A stretch of 36,418 nt of DNA from Anaerolineales bacterium (GTDB lineage: Bacteria; Chloroflexota; Anaerolineae; 4572-78; J111), in the NCBI GenBank assembly GCA_012032575.1, contig JAAUSP010000007.1, forward strand, positions 1 to 36,418, in the 5' to 3' direction. Shown piece after piece: positions 17,168-26,017 of the stretch. Below the pieces are notes generated by a model. The model was not told the origin of the DNA, searched no databases, and worked only from the letters and a program-made list of their open reading frames with translations. The translations under genes and the position numbers were made by a program. The stretch's first letter is position 1. The number at the start of each line of letters is the position of its first letter.

Positions 17168-18346
17168 ATGAAAATCACTGCTGTTAAAACTGTTGTCGTT
17201 AATGCCCAGATGCGCAACTGGGTCTTTGTCAAGGTAGAAACCGACCAACCGGGTCTCTACGGCTGGGGTGAGGCATCGCTGGAGTGGAAAACGCGGGCGG
17301 TGGTGGGAGCTGTTGAGGATTTCGCACCCATGCTCATCGGCGAAGAAGCGGACAGGATTGAGCACCTTTATCAAAAGATGTATCGCCAATCCTTCTTTAG
17401 AATGGGCGTGATTGGCATGTCAGCCATTTCGGGCATTGAACAGGCCCTGTGGGATATTCGGGGTAAAGTGCTTAACCAGCCGGTATACCAGTTGTTAGGC
17501 GGCGCGGTGCGTGACAAAGTACGTATGTATACCCATCTGGGTGGCGGAGCGATGCATGCAGTTTACGAGACGCAGGCCAGCCAGGATGCCCAGATGTTTG
17601 TGGATCGAGCACTGGAGGTGATAGAGCGTGGTTACACCGCCTTGAAAGTGCTCATCACCCCGCCCACTGAAGCCCTCAACAGCATTGCCGCCTATAAGTT
17701 TGCCGAAAAAACAATGGCCGCCCTGCGCAGCGCTGTCGGTGATGATATTGATATTATGCTCGATTGTCACGGTCGCCATTTTCCCGGCAATGCTATTGAA
17801 TTTTGCCGTATCCTGGCTCCTTATCATCCCTACTTTATCGAAGAACCGGTACCGCCGGAAAACATAGACGCGCTGGTTCAGGTACGACAGGCCAGCCCGG
17901 TGCCGATTGCTACCGGCGAGCGCCTGGTAACGCGCTTTGGTTTTCGGGAGATTTTTGAAAAGCAGGCCTGTCATATCATCCAGCCCGATCTGTGCCACTG
18001 CGGCGGCCTATGGGAAGCAAAAAAAATCGCGGCAATGGCCGAAACCTACTATATGGGTGTCGCTCCCCATAATCCGCTTGGTCCGATTGCCAATGCGGTT
18101 GCTCTGCATTTTGGCCTCAGCACCCCTAACTTTCTCATCCAGGAAGATATGCTGACTGATGTTCCCTGGCGCTGGGAGGTCGTTCAATCCACATTGGTTA
18201 CCAAGGCCGGTTACTGGCAGAAAACCGACGCCCCAGGTTTAGGTATCGAAGTGAATGAACAGGCAGCCCAAAAATATCCTTTCAAGCAGGAAATCATCCA
18301 GGCCACCACCGTTCGCGCTCACGATGGGGCAATTCTGGATTGGTAG
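17168..18346 (+). CDS. Enolase-superfamily sugar-acid dehydratase, galactonate-dehydratase-like
   Basis: 392 residues, mandelate-racemase/muconate-cycloisomerase fold. Metal ligands are Asp199 (LDCHG), Glu225 (IEEPVPP) and Glu251 (TGERL). His201 and His301 (APHNPLGP) are the catalytic acid and base. The spacing of these five residues matches D-galactonate dehydratase (DgoD) of E. coli with a constant offset as I remember it, so loss of water from an aldonic acid to a 2-keto-3-deoxy acid is the likely reaction. The natural substrate may be another aldonate; this subgroup is promiscuous. It is the last gene of the island. Position after two SDRs and an MBL hydrolase fits oxidise, open, dehydrate. 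Start ATG 17168 follows AGAGGG. Confidence 0.88.
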   Translation: MKITAVKTVVVNAQMRNWVFVKVETDQPGLYGWGEASLEWKTRAVVGAVEDFAPMLIGEEADRIEHLYQKMYRQSFFRMGVIGMSAISGIEQALWDIRGKVLNQPVYQLLGGAVRDKVRMYTHLGGGAMHAVYETQASQDAQMFVDRALEVIERGYTALKVLITPPTEALNSIAAYKFAEKTMAALRSAVGDDIDIMLDCHGRHFPGNAIEFCRILAPYHPYFIEEPVPPENIDALVQVRQASPVPIATGERLVTRFGFREIFEKQACHIIQPDLCHCGGLWEAKKIAAMAETYYMGVAPHNPLGPIANAVALHFGLSTPNFLIQEDMLTDVPWRWEVVQSTLVTKAGYWQKTDAPGLGIEVNEQAAQKYPFKQEIIQATTVRAHDGAILDW

Positions 18347-18624
18347 TCCGGAAATTGGGTGGTCAGCCACAACAGCGGCAGGCCGGACAACTTCCCGAAT
18401 TCATAGGTTCGTCTCGTTTCGAGGGGGTCGTCCGAGGAAACGATGCAGAGTTCGCAGGTCAAGCCCGGGACGCCACCAGTGGGACTGTCGGTGCAGCGAA
18501 AGCTAAAGTGGGCTTTAAGGTCGTTGACACTGAAGGTTGGGCAAGCCGGACGAAAGTGACCAAAACTCTTCTACTGCCTTAGTTTCAGTTTGTGTCTTCG
18601 CCGCTTTATGGTTACACTCAAAGA
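18347..18624. other. Right junction of the island, nothing recognised
   Basis: About 280 bases between the dehydratase stop and the ABC-F ATPase. An 80-codon plus-strand frame (18340-18582) has no start signal or known motif and overlaps the dehydratase end. No attachment site, direct repeat shared with the left junction or transposase remnant was seen. Confidence 0.45.
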
Positions 18625-20516
18625 ATGAACTTAATCACTCTGGAAAACGTTTCCAAACAATACAGCGAGCGGCAACTGCTCGACCGGATCAGCCTGCTAG
18701 TCAATGACGGCGACCGGATTGGGCTGATTGGTATCAACGGCAGCGGCAAGAGCACGCTGCTGCGGCTCGTTGCTGGATTGGAAGCGCCGGATACCGGCCA
18801 GGTGATGGTGCGAGGGGGAACACGCATCCAGTATTTGCCCCAGGAGCCGCCGTTGGACGACTCGCTGACGGTGCTGGCCCAACTCTTCGACAGCGATTCG
18901 CCCCAGGTGCGCCTGCTGCGCGATTACGAGTGGGCCAGCCAGCAGTTGCATGAACAGCCCGACAGCCGCCACTGGCAGGAACAATTGACCGTCCTGAGCG
19001 ACCAGATGGAGCACAGCGGCGGCTGGGCGGCCGAGGCCAACGTCAAAGCCATTTTGACCCGCCTGGGCGTGACCAATTTTTCCGCGCCGATTGCCAGCCT
19101 GAGCGGCGGCCAGCGCAAGCGGGTCGCCCTGGCCCGCGCCCTGATTGACCGGGCCGATTTGCTGATTCTGGACGAACCCACCAACCATATTGACGCCGAA
19201 ACCATCGCCTGGCTGGAACAATATTTGCTGACCCAGCCGGGGGCGCTGTTGATGGTCACGCACGATCGCTACTTTCTGGATCGAGTGGTCAACCGCATCA
19301 TCGAACTGGACCGCCGCCAATTGGTCGGCTACCCTGGTAACTACAGCCAATATCTGGAGCAGAGCGCAACCCGGCGGGAAATGCTGGTGACGACTGAAGT
19401 CAAACGCCAAAATTTGCTGCGGCGGGAGCTGGAATGGCTGCGGCGAGGGGCGCAGGCGCGCAGCACCAAACAAAAGGCACGCATTCAGCGGGTCGAAGAA
19501 TTGCAGCAGTTGGCTTTTGAGCGGGGCGATCAGACCGTCTCGATGGCGCTGGCGGGCCGGCGGTTGGACAAAAAGATGCTGCAAGCCTAGTAATTTGAGC
19601 AAATCGTTTGAGGGCCGACCGCTGTTCCAAAACGTGGATTTCACCCTGGAATCGGGCGACCGGATCGGCATTATCGGCCCTAATGGAGCGGGCAAAAGCA
19701 CGCTGTTAAATATTCTGTCAGGCCAGCTTACGCCTGACAGCGGCATGGTCGAGTGGGGCGAGACAGTCCACCTGGGCTATTACGACCAGCAGAGCCGCGG
19801 CCTGGACGAGTCACAGCGGGTGATTGATTTTATCGAAAATGAAGTGCCGCTGATTCGGACCAAAGACGGCAGTTTGCTCAGCGCTTTTCAGATGTTGGAA
19901 TGGTTTCTGTTTCCGCGGGCGCAGCAATACGCTTACATTAGCACTCTGAGCGGCGGGGAGCGGCGGCGGCTGTACCTGCTGTACAAGCTGATCCACCAGC
20001 CCAACGTGCTGCTGCTGGACGAACAACCAACGATTTGGACATTCAAACCCTGACGGTGCTGGAGGAATTTCTGGATCATTTCAGGGCAGCCTGGTGGTGG
20101 TCAGCCATGACCGCTATTTTCTGGATCGTACCGTAGATTTTCTGGTCAGCTTTGAAGCTGGACGGGTCAGCGCCCGCTATCCCGCGCCATTTGAAACCTA
20201 TCTCCAGCTTCGGGCCGAAGGGTCGGCCAGCGCACTGCCGGCCCGCTCCGAGACGCCCGTCGAACGCAAAGCCGAAAGCAAAGCCCGTCCCCGCAAACTG
20301 TCCTGGAAAGAGCAGCAAGAGATAGACAGTTTGGAGCCACGCCTTGAGCAATTGGAGACGCAAAAGGCGGCGCTTCAGGCGGAGATCAATACCAGCGGCA
20401 GCGATTACGTACGGCTGCAAAGCCTGGTGGAACAACTGCACGCCCTCGAAGCCGAGTTGACAGCAGCCGAGGAGCGCTGGCTGGAGTTGTCGGAGGCGGG
20501 CGGATTAGGAGGCTGA
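18625..20516 (+). CDS. uup: ABC-F ATPase, Uup-like (three small indels)
   Basis: After three one-base corrections it reads as 630 residues, the normal Uup length. Domain 1: Walker A GINGSGKST, signature LSGGQRKR, Walker B LLILDEPTNHID, then the DRYFLDRVV H-loop region. A charged linker (about 240-310, with RRELEWLRRGAQAR) separates it from domain 2: [17 protein letters not shown] and, restored, LLLDEPTNDLD. Residues about 540-630 form the Lys/Glu-rich coiled coil (SWKEQQEIDSLEPRLEQLE) that distinguishes Uup from EttA. ABC-F proteins act on the ribosome or, for Uup, also on branched DNA. Indels: an extra T at about 19590, a lost C at about 20031, a lost T at about 20086. ATG 18625 is chosen; a fragment of this gene lies at 1-336. 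Confidence 0.88.
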
Positions 20517-20540
20517 GGCTATTCCAAGATTTGCATCAGT

Positions 20541-20605
20541 CAATCCGTGTTGCGTGTTGCGTCTTCCGTTTATCTTACGCAAGACGCAAGACGCCACGCG
20601 GATTG
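20541..20605. repeat. Hairpin of tandem 7-nt words (word GTGTTGC / GCAAGAC), copy A
   Basis: Left arm starts CAATCC then GTGTTGC GTGTTGC; right arm has GCAAGAC GCAAGAC ending GCGGATTG, so outer bases CAATCC/GGATTG pair perfectly and the inner words pair imperfectly. It is closely related to the hairpin at 22044-22099 (same left arm and loop TTTRTCTTAC). A T-run at 20612-20619 follows, so it may end ABC-F transcription. Confidence 0.85.
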
Positions 20606-20642
20606 AATCGCTGTTTTTTTGGAACCACCCCAAGCTTGTCTT

Positions 20643-20670
20643 TTGCACTCCGGATTAGGCATGCTATACT
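20643..20670 (+). promoter_or_regulatory. Sigma-70-type promoter of the SGNH-like gene
   Basis: TTGCAC (20643-20648), a 16-base spacer, then TATACT (20665-20670): five of six matches at the -10 and four of six at the -35. Transcription would begin near 20677, about 35 bases before the TTG start of the next gene. Confidence 0.65.
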
Positions 20671-20710
20671 GCGATCCGATACTGAACTCCACTTTGAGGC
20701 AAGCTGACAT

Positions 20711-22000
20711 TTGAAAACCTTGAGCAATTTTTTGGGCCGCTCGCTGCTGCTGGGGCTGGGATTGTTTTTGCCTTTGCTGGTTTTGGAAATGGGGGTCCGA
20801 GTGCTCGGTCTGGCTCCCCGCCCGCAACCGAACCCGGCCATCTGGCAGCCCCACCCGCTGCTGGGCTGGTGGCACATCCCCTACAGCGGCGGTTTATTCC
20901 ACAGTCAATACAATGAGTTTGAAGCCGAGGTGCGCATCAATGCCCGCAGCCTGCGCGACCGGGAAATTGGTTATGATAACCCCACCGGAGCGCTGCGGGT
21001 TCTGTCGCTGGCCGACTCGTTTGGCGAGGCGCTCCAGGTTAATCTGGAGCAGACCTATCACAAGCAGCTTGAAGGACTGCTGGCCGATTCCTTAAAGCAG
21101 CCGGTCGAAGTGATTAATGGCGGCGTCGGTGGCTGGGGGACAGACCAGGAAGCGATCTTTTATGTAGCCGAAGGCTTCCGCTACGAGCCAAAAGTGGTGC
21201 TGCTGGCTTTTTTTGTGCGCAATGATCCAGTCAACAATTATGGCCCGCTGGAACTGGCCAGTGTGAGTGGGAGTCAACAAAAGGAGTTTTTTAGCCTGTC
21301 GCCGGAGGGGGAGTTGATTCCGCCGCCGGAGAAGAAGGCTGAGGCTAAGGCTGAGGCTGAGGGAGTTGAGATTAAGGGCAACGGTGCTCAACCTTTGGCG
21401 CAGCCTGAACACAATCCGATTCTTTTGCCGCTGGCGGACACGTTGTGGCGGTGGTCGGCGCTGTATCGGTTGATTGTGCCGTATCTGCGGGATATTCCGC
21501 CGGTGGTTCAGAAGATTGGGCCAAGTGGGGTCTTGGGTGGTGAGGGGGTCGTGCGGGCCGGTCATCCGACCACGCCGGTGCATTTTTTTGTCTATCAATC
21601 CCCCCCCAGCGCGGAGTTTGAAGCCGCCTGGACTTTGACCGAAGCCATTATCAAGCGGCTGCGCGACGAGGTGGAAAGCCACGGGGCCAGGCTGGCAGTG
21701 GTCATCATTGGCGCGCCGGAACAGGTCTATCCGGTGGAAGGGGAACGGCTGCTGGCGGCCAATCCCGCGCTGCAAAACTTGACGCTCGATTTGGAGCTGC
21801 CCAACCAGCGACTGGGTACTTTTTTGGCGATGGAGCAGATTCCCTACCTCGATTTGCTGCCGGTTTTTCGCCAGGCCGCCACTGACCCGGCTACACCGCC
21901 GCTCCATTTTCGTCACGATGGGCATTGGACTGTGACCGGCCACCGGCTGGCCGCCGAGTCCATCCAGAAATTTTTATTGGAAGAGTTGGGGAGCAATTGA
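20711..22000 (+). CDS. Membrane-anchored SGNH-hydrolase-like protein
   Basis: 429 residues from a TTG start; no ATG lies before the membrane segment, and GAGG is 14 bases upstream. Residues 7-28 are one transmembrane or uncleaved signal segment; the rest would be outside. The SGNH order is visible: LADSFGEALQV (block I, Ala replacing the Gly of GDS), GGVGGWGTDQE (block II), VRNDPVNN (Asn of block III) and HDGHWTVTGHRLAA (Asp-X-X-His of block V). It resembles the AlgJ/AlgX acetyltransferase-like or GDSL esterase groups, so acyl-ester chemistry on surface polysaccharide is possible. A Lys/Ala/Glu hexad-repeat stretch (about 210-225) is a low-complexity insert. It is flanked on both sides by related hairpins. 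Confidence 0.78.
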   Translation: MKTLSNFLGRSLLLGLGLFLPLLVLEMGVRVLGLAPRPQPNPAIWQPHPLLGWWHIPYSGGLFHSQYNEFEAEVRINARSLRDREIGYDNPTGALRVLSLADSFGEALQVNLEQTYHKQLEGLLADSLKQPVEVINGGVGGWGTDQEAIFYVAEGFRYEPKVVLLAFFVRNDPVNNYGPLELASVSGSQQKEFFSLSPEGELIPPPEKKAEAKAEAEGVEIKGNGAQPLAQPEHNPILLPLADTLWRWSALYRLIVPYLRDIPPVVQKIGPSGVLGGEGVVRAGHPTTPVHFFVYQSPPSAEFEAAWTLTEAIIKRLRDEVESHGARLAVVIIGAPEQVYPVEGERLLAANPALQNLTLDLELPNQRLGTFLAMEQIPYLDLLPVFRQAATDPATPPLHFRHDGHWTVTGHRLAAESIQKFLLEELGSN

Positions 22001-22043
22001 AATAAACTGAGGCGGATAAAGCGTTCCGAGACGAAATTCGGTT

Positions 22044-22099
22044 AATCCGTGTTGCGTGTTGCGTGTTCCGTTTGTCTTACGGAACACGCAACACGGATT
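22044..22099. repeat. Hairpin of tandem 7-nt words (word GTGTTGC), copy B
   Basis: Left arm AATCC + GTGTTGC GTGTTGC GTGTTCC; loop near GTTTGTCTT; right arm ACGGAACACGC then AACACGGATT. The right arm is a perfect complement of the left arm minus exactly one 7-nt word. It lies in the 124-base gap between the convergent SGNH-like and PHP genes and could end both transcripts. Confidence 0.88.
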
Positions 22100-22124
22100 G
22101 AAAGACTATTTTCCTTGAAACTAC

Positions 22125-22829
22125 TTATTCCACATAAACATGCTTGTACCGAGGCAGGCCGCCTTGTTTCAGCAAAACGGGGATGACACGAGCCAGGCTG
22201 GTGGGAGTCCAGAGCGAGCCGGCGGCGCGGGTGGTTCGGCTTTCGATGGCCCGGCGCAAATCGTCGGCGGTGCGGCCTTTAAACCAGGTGAAAGACTGGC
22301 CGACGGTAAAGGGGGCGTGCGAGTCGCTGCCGCCCAGTTCGGCCAGATTTTGGCCTTTGTGCCGGTTCAGCCAGGTGGTGAGGGGGTTGCTCAAAAAGTT
22401 GGTTGGAAAACCGTTGCGCGCCTCGACCCCGTCGAGGGGCAGGTCAAAAATTTTTACGCCCAGACCACACATATTATTCAGGGTTGACCAGCGGCTAAAG
22501 GGGTGAACCGCTACAGCCAGTCCGCCCTGGGCATGAATGGCCTCGATGGCTTGGGCGGCGGTTTTATATTTGGGCATGGTAGATTTCAAAAACAGGCCCA
22601 CCACGTCGCCATCCACCGTCGAGAATTCCTGCCCGATAATTACTTCCAGAGGCAATCTCAGCCGGTGGGCGTGGGACTGGGCAATAAAAGCACCATCGGC
22701 GGTGTCGTGATCGGTAATGGCAATAACCCGGATATCGGTTTGGCGGGCAATAATTTCGACCGTCTCTTCGGGCGACATCAGGCCATCGCTGAAGCGGGTG
22801 TGCATGTGGGTGTCGGCTTTGCTATACAT
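22125..22829 (-). CDS. PHP-domain metal-dependent phosphoesterase
   Basis: 234 residues. The four PHP metal motifs are in order: DTHMHTRFSDG (residues 6-16), ITDHDTADG (about 42-50), a central GQEFST and HPFSRW, and GSDSHAP (about 189-195). Stand-alone PHP proteins of this size hydrolyse phosphate esters such as 3',5'-nucleoside bisphosphates or histidinol phosphate; which one cannot be told here. The start at 22829 (MYSKADTH) has AAAGGA six bases upstream and is preferred to an alternative start at 22856. The gene is divergent from lepA and convergent with the SGNH-like gene. Confidence 0.88.
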   Translation of the reverse strand: MYSKADTHMHTRFSDGLMSPEETVEIIARQTDIRVIAITDHDTADGAFIAQSHAHRLRLPLEVIIGQEFSTVDGDVVGLFLKSTMPKYKTAAQAIEAIHAQGGLAVAVHPFSRWSTLNNMCGLGVKIFDLPLDGVEARNGFPTNFLSNPLTTWLNRHKGQNLAELGGSDSHAPFTVGQSFTWFKGRTADDLRRAIESRTTRAAGSLWTPTSLARVIPVLLKQGGLPRYKHVYVE

Positions 22830-22988
22830 GGATTGTCCTTTCGATAGCTGTCTCATTGAAAATCCAACCTTAATTATGGCGCAGAATCATTGAAAATAAA
22901 TGAGAAAAGTATAGGGAAAAAGTTAGGCTTCTCAAGGGGCGTCTTTCACAATGAGTGGCCGCGTCTATGAAATCCATCACCCCTGTTG

Positions 22989-22994
22989 TATAAT
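22989..22994 (+). promoter_or_regulatory. lepA: Candidate -10 box of lepA
   Basis: A perfect TATAAT lies 40 bases before the lepA ATG, in the 205-base divergent gap shared with the PHP gene. No convincing -35 is seen at the proper distance. Its position supports ATG 23035 as the lepA start instead of the longer frame from 22951. Confidence 0.45.
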
Positions 22995-23034
22995 TCTCCC
23001 AAATCTAAAACACAGGCTAGAAATCGAAAAACAA

Positions 23035-24852
23035 ATGGATCAAGTACAGATCAGAAATTTTTGTATCATCGCCCACATTGACCACGGCAAAAGCACTCTG
23101 GCCGACCGTTTGCTGCAAAGCACCGGCGCTATTGCGGAGCGGGACATGCAGGAACAAATGCTCGACAGCATGGACCTGGAACGAGAGAAAGGTGTGACCA
23201 TCAAGGCTTCGGCGGTGCGGCTGCCTTACACCGCCGCCGATGGTCAAACTTATGAACTGAATCTCATTGACACCCCCGGCCATGTTGACTTTACCTACGA
23301 GGTCAGCCGGGCGCTGGCCGCCTGCGAGGGCGCGGTGCTGGTGGTTGACGCCACCCAGGGCATCGAAGCTCAAACCCTGGCCAATTTATACCTGGCCCTG
23401 GATTACAAACTGGAAATTGTGCCGGTGGTCAACAAGATTGACCTGGCCTCAGCTCGGCCCGAAGAAGTGGCCCAGGAAGTCGAAGATTTGATCGGGATTG
23501 ACGCGGCGGATGTGCTGCCGGTCAGCGCCAAAACCGGCATGGGTGTGGATGAATTGCTGGCCGCCATTGTGGCCCGCATTCCGCCCCCGACCGGAAACTT
23601 CGACGCGCCCCTGCGTGCCCTGATTTTTGACAGCCATTACGACGCCTACAAGGGTGTTATTGCCTATGTGCGTGTGGTGGACGGGCAATTAAAGAAGAGC
23701 GATGTGGTGCAATTGTTGGCGACCAACCGCACGGTCGAGCCGCTGGAGATTGGTTATTTTAAACCGGGCATGCAACCGACCGATCAACTGAACGCCGGCG
23801 AGGTTGGTTATATCGCCACCGGTCTGAAAACCATCCGCGATGTGCGGGTGGGCGATACAGTGGCTAACACGTTGAACGCCGAAGGTTCAACGTTCAGCGT
23901 TCAACCGCTGCCCGGCTACAATCCAATCAAGCCGATGGTTTTTGCCGGGTTTTATCCCACCCAGGCCGAGGATTACAACCTGCTCAAAGATGCGTTGGAA
24001 AAGCTGCAACTCAACGATGCCTCGCTGATTTATCAGCCGGAATCGAGCCAGGCTTTGGGCTTTGGTTTTCGGGTGGGGTTTTTGGGGCTATTCCACATGG
24101 AAATCATTCAGGAACGGCTGGAGCGGGAATATGATTTGGATTTGCTGGCAACTTCGCCCAGTGTGGAATATGAAATTGTTAAAACCAACGGCGAAAAGAT
24201 TCTCATTGACAACCCGGCCGACATGCCCGACCCGACCCTGATTGACACCGTGGCCGAGCCGTGGATGCACATCAGCGTTTTTACCCCGGCGGATTATATC
24301 GGCCCGATTATGGACATCACCACCCGGCGGCGGGGCGAATTTATCAAGATGGAATACCTGGACGAAAAACGGGTAATGATGGAATATTTCCTGCCGCTGT
24401 CGGAAATGATTGTGGATTATTACGACCAGCTCAAAAGCGCCACGCGCGGCTATGCCTCGCTGGATTATCGCTTTGAGGGCTACCGGCCCAGCGACCTGGT
24501 CAAGCTGGATGTGCTGGTCAACAGCGATCCGGTGGATGCCCTGAGCATCATCGTTCACCGCGACCAGAGCTACAATCGCGGCCAAAAGCTGGTCAGCAAG
24601 CTCAAGGAGGTCATTCCCCGGCAGCAGTTTGTGGTGCCGATTCAGGCGGCGGTAGGCAAAAAGATTATCAGCCGGGCCAATGTGCAGGCCATGCGTAAAG
24701 ACGTGCTGGCCAAGTGCTACGGCGGCGACATCACCCGTAAGCGCAAGCTCCTGGAAAAGCAAAAGAAGGGCAAAAAGCGCATGAAAATGGTCGGCAGCGT
24801 CGAGATTCCGCAAGAGGCGTTTATGTCGGTGCTGCGGCTGGGAGAGGAGTAA
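23035..24852 (+). CDS. lepA: Elongation factor 4 (LepA), ribosomal back-translocase GTPase
   Basis: 605 residues, the standard LepA length. G1 AHIDHGKST at residues 13-21, switch/G2 region [13 protein letters not shown]3 DTPGHVDF, G4 NKID and G5 VSAKTG are all present. Downstream are the LepA-specific FCDxxR-region equivalents and the C-terminal basic stretch [20 protein letters not shown], which separates LepA from EF-G and BipA. It acts on stalled or mis-translocated ribosomes at the membrane/cytosol. ATG 23035 is chosen because the family starts shortly before [14 protein letters not shown] and a -10 box lies between this ATG and the upstream alternative. It is intact, with no frameshift. 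The Uma2 gene follows 2 bases after its stop. Confidence 0.97.
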   Translation: MDQVQIRNFCIIAHIDHGKSTLADRLLQSTGAIAERDMQEQMLDSMDLEREKGVTIKASAVRLPYTAADGQTYELNLIDTPGHVDFTYEVSRALAACEGAVLVVDATQGIEAQTLANLYLALDYKLEIVPVVNKIDLASARPEEVAQEVEDLIGIDAADVLPVSAKTGMGVDELLAAIVARIPPPTGNFDAPLRALIFDSHYDAYKGVIAYVRVVDGQLKKSDVVQLLATNRTVEPLEIGYFKPGMQPTDQLNAGEVGYIATGLKTIRDVRVGDTVANTLNAEGSTFSVQPLPGYNPIKPMVFAGFYPTQAEDYNLLKDALEKLQLNDASLIYQPESSQALGFGFRVGFLGLFHMEIIQERLEREYDLDLLATSPSVEYEIVKTNGEKILIDNPADMPDPTLIDTVAEPWMHISVFTPADYIGPIMDITTRRRGEFIKMEYLDEKRVMMEYFLPLSEMIVDYYDQLKSATRGYASLDYRFEGYRPSDLVKLDVLVNSDPVDALSIIVHRDQSYNRGQKLVSKLKEVIPRQQFVVPIQAAVGKKIISRANVQAMRKDVLAKCYGGDITRKRKLLEKQKKGKKRMKMVGSVEIPQEAFMSVLRLGEE

Positions 24853-24854
24853 GT

Positions 24855-25436
24855 GTGATCGCTGAACCGTTATTAAAATCTAATCTAACCGAATTAACCC
24901 GACCAATAACAGGTGAAATGTTATCCAAACTGGGAAATATTGGCCCCGCAGAATTGGTTAAAGGAGAGATTGTTTATATGTCGCCCACCGGGCATCCACA
25001 CGGTTACATAGAAATTAACATCGGTGGCATTCTTAGAGAATTCGTGCGCAAACATAAGCTGGGGCGGGTAATTGGAGGAGAGGTTGGCATCTATACTCAA
25101 CGTAACCCCGATACGGTGCGGGCCGCCGATGTGGCCTTCATTTCACGGGGACGATTGGCCCAGGTAAGATCGCAGAGTTATCTGGATATTGCACCAGAAT
25201 TGGTGGTGGAAGTTCTATCACCGGATGACGCCTGGAGCGAGGTGATGGAGAAACTGGAAGAGTACTTCGTCGTCGGGACTCTATCAGTCTGGATTGCCGA
25301 CCCGAAACGGGAGCAGATTTACGTTTATCATTCGCTCACCGAAGTGCAGCGTTTCTCCAGCGGCGAAGTTCTGGCAGATGAAAAAGTTTTGCCGGGGTTC
25401 AGTGTACCCGTGGCAGAGTTGTTTGCGGCTGAGTAA
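24855..25436 (+). CDS. Uma2-family (DUF820) PD-(D/E)XK nuclease-like protein
   Basis: 193 residues from a GTG, two bases after lepA, so it is probably co-translated. Family landmarks: GEIVYMSPTGHPHG (about 38-51), GGEVGIY (about 76-82), VRAADVAFI, PELVVEVLSPDD (about 115-126) and SVWIADPKREQIYVY. The acidic residues after VVEVLSP and the K in the following helix fit the PD-(D/E)XK-like core. Uma2 proteins are multiplied in Cyanobacteria and Chloroflexota; no cellular role is firmly established as far as I know. The lepA link is probably not functional. A TA locus follows 36 bases after its stop. Confidence 0.9.
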   Translation: MIAEPLLKSNLTELTRPITGEMLSKLGNIGPAELVKGEIVYMSPTGHPHGYIEINIGGILREFVRKHKLGRVIGGEVGIYTQRNPDTVRAADVAFISRGRLAQVRSQSYLDIAPELVVEVLSPDDAWSEVMEKLEEYFVVGTLSVWIADPKREQIYVYHSLTEVQRFSSGEVLADEKVLPGFSVPVAELFAAE

Positions 25437-25472
25437 TCTGTTACCTTCAAGAATAATTTTAGACTTCCGAGA

Positions 25473-25772
25473 ATGGTAAAAGTTGAAATTCCTCAAGAGC
25501 AATTAACCGATTTTTGTCACCGCTATCACGTCCGTGAATTGGCTCTATTTGGCTCTGTCTTGCGCGACGACTTTAGACCTGACAGCGATATTGATGTGTT
25601 AGTAGAATTTGAACCAGAAGCCAGGATAACTCTATTGACCTTAAGCGGTATGCAAATTGAATTAGCAGAAATTCTACAACGCCCGGTTGATTTGGTGTTG
25701 CGCGATAGCTTAAAACCGCTCATTCGTGAGTCGGTCTTATCGAGTGCTGAGACAATTTATGCGAAGTACTGA
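25473..25772 (+). CDS. mntA: MNT-domain nucleotidyltransferase antitoxin (MntA-like)
   Basis: 99 residues. Minimal nucleotidyltransferase with GSVLRDDFRPDSDIDVLVEF (residues about 26-45): the GS...DxD core that binds ATP and two metals. In MntA/HepT (type VII) systems this enzyme adds AMP groups to the HEPN toxin and so silences it. The partner HEPN gene starts 14 bases before the MNT stop (ATG 25759), the usual overlap for this pair. The MNT frame is intact although its partner is split by an insertion sequence. Start ATG 25473 has no strong SD; it lies 36 bases after the Uma2 stop. Confidence 0.92.
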   Translation: MVKVEIPQEQLTDFCHRYHVRELALFGSVLRDDFRPDSDIDVLVEFEPEARITLLTLSGMQIELAEILQRPVDLVLRDSLKPLIRESVLSSAETIYAKY

Positions 25773-26009
25773 ACTGTATCTGACAGATATTGTTGAAGCT
25801 GCTGATGCAATTGGTCGCTTTATCGCTGGAGTTGAACTTAACGATTTTTTGAGTGATGAGAAGGGCAAAGCGCGATACTTCAAAAATTGATTGTGATTGG
25901 TGAGGCTGTGGCTCGGTTACCCGATGATTTCCGGAATCGCTACCCTGATGTTGAATGGCCCAAGATCGTCGGTCTGCGAAACATTATCGTTCATGGGTAT
26001 TTCTCTATA

Positions 26010-26017
26010 AAAGACAC
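26010..26017. repeat. Target-site duplication, left copy
   Basis: AAAGACAC, repeated exactly at 27669-27676. Removing one copy with the element restores the HEPN reading frame SIKDTIIYAT, which proves the insertion point. Confidence 0.95.

Noticed and set aside
18340..18582. 80-codon open frame at the right junction of the island
   Set aside because: Starts inside the dehydratase gene in another frame and shows no family pattern; treated as chance.
18697..19746. 349-codon minus-strand open frame opposite the ABC-F gene
   Set aside because: Its composition is the mirror of a strongly coding ABC-F gene in a high-GC region; no motif of its own.
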